Shown here one piece after another: positions 63,062 through 64,000 of a stretch of 64,000 nucleotides of DNA. Each line of letters starts with the position of its first letter. Position 1 is the stretch's first letter. Origin of the DNA: Paraspadella gotoi (lineage: Eukaryota > Chaetognatha); contig CM119268.1 in assembly GCA_051294375.1 (NCBI GenBank), positions 16,518,083-16,582,082 on the forward strand, given 5' to 3'. Below the pieces are notes generated by a model that had not been told where the DNA came from, ran no database searches, and worked only from the letters and a program-made list of their open reading frames with translations. Position numbers and translations under genes: made by a program.

Positions 63062-63236
63062 AGTTACACAGAGACGGCGATCAATTGCCGAATGTCATTA
63101 CACAATAAATGTTTAAATAAATATTGTGAGATCTGCTTCAATGACTATTGTCCTGTTGTCCTGTTCAATGTACATTGTACAAGTTAAATGGCGCGTTGTT
63201 AAACTCTGAAATCAGTATTCACATTTTTTTTTTCAA

Positions 63237-63648
63237 GTTCTTAATTTTCTTCCTCTCTGCAACTTCTTCCGGGACGTTCCATCTCAAGAGCATCTTTTTT
63301 TCTACAAAATATCTTTTTAACGACGCGAAACTTGAGGGCAATGTGACCTGAGAACTTCCCCTCCAAACCCTTATCCTCCAAATCTTTTCTCACCCCCGAA
63401 CCCCGGACCCAAAACTTTGTCCCCTTTTTCCTCTCTCGCTTGATGGGTTCTCTTCTTTTGTCGCTGACGACGTAAAGGGCGGTCTTAATGGGGTTATTTA
63501 AGGGCGTGGTTGACTGGTTAGACGTGGCGCACTGGCGCAGGCTCGCGCCAACGTTAAACGAGGCGCTGGAACTTTTTTGTTTTTTCTTCTCGTCTTCATC
63601 GTCGGTTGGTTGGTCGTCGTTGTTAATTCCTTGAACCGATATTTTTAA
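63237..63648 (-). CDS. Probable exon without its own ATG, unrecognised gene
   Basis: A long pyrimidine tract and TTTCTCAG acceptor at 63649-63656 lead into a frame open for about 410 bp: SVQGINNDDQPTDDEDEKKK, then SASFNVGASLRQCATSNQST and LNNPIKTALYVVSDKRREP. A donor TCTCAG|GTCACA lies at 63347; otherwise the frame stops near 63237. The mix of acidic/Lys and Ser/Thr-rich segments suggests an intracellular, perhaps nuclear, protein; no domain recognised. The 5' exons would lie beyond the right end. Confidence 0.42.
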
Positions 63649-64000
63649 CTGAGAAAAAAAAAGGTGGTGAAAGTTAGTTGCTGCAATCTTGTACAGTTTA
63701 GCTTTCTTTTTTGTTAAATATTAATATCGACGAAATAAGAGAAGATAATGTCGCAAGATGTTCTTAAAAGTACGTATTACACGACGTTAAAAGCGACATT
63801 GGTAATTCGCCAATGTGCAATGTGCAATGTGCCCATTCTAATATTGAAAGAATCTCAGTCGGCGCAAGAATGCGGATTGAAAAGATGATAACGCGTCATC
63901 GACTAAAAGGGAAAAAAAACATGAAAAGACAACGAAAAACTTTATTCACCAAAAAAGAGTAAACATTCAAAAGAAAAGAAGTTTAACCACTCTTTTCTTC

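Overview
The window is nuclear DNA from an invertebrate animal. Genes have many short spliced exons (GT..AG). GC-rich exons sit in AT-rich introns, and there are abundant (GA)n, (CGT)n and minisatellite repeats and many dispersed elements. Several N gaps (10 or 25 N, or longer) show a draft assembly. I cannot fix the phylum; nothing requires a vertebrate, and the spliced metazoan genes argue against bacteria, fungi or plants.

Left end (1-7.2 kb): no convincing gene. It holds degenerate telomere-like CCCTAA repeats, two copies of a composite element that each end in a minisatellite, and two copies of a short element carrying a hammerhead-ribozyme core.

Main gene block (7.2-21.6 kb): an 18-exon minus-strand gene for pecanex-like protein 4 (PCNX4) runs from the ATG at 21579 to the stop at 7187. 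Exon phases join consistently, including across a 6-kb intron. Four complete genes lie inside its introns. The large intron (14057-8094) holds an Mpv17/PMP22-family gene (+), a C1orf50/DUF2452 gene (-) and ferritin heavy chain (-), the last with an iron-responsive-element-like hairpin in its 5' leader. Another intron (17057-15443) holds a 127-aa gene (+) that I do not recognise.

23.5-31.6 kb: one minus-strand gene for a probably secreted coiled-coil protein ending in a discoidin-like domain. Its exons appear two or three times in blocks that differ mostly by homopolymer indels, which looks like gap filling with uncorrected long reads.

32-64 kb: mostly repeats, microsatellites, gaps and low-quality-looking sequence. 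I found several isolated exon-like segments (terminal exons and small internal exons with good splice sites) but no gene I can name.

The genes do not form a pathway: iron storage, an organellar membrane protein, a conserved protein of unknown function and a large membrane protein are grouped by nesting. The strongest leads are the nested architecture, the ferritin IRE variant, and the hammerhead-bearing short elements, one of which sits between ~45-bp direct repeats.
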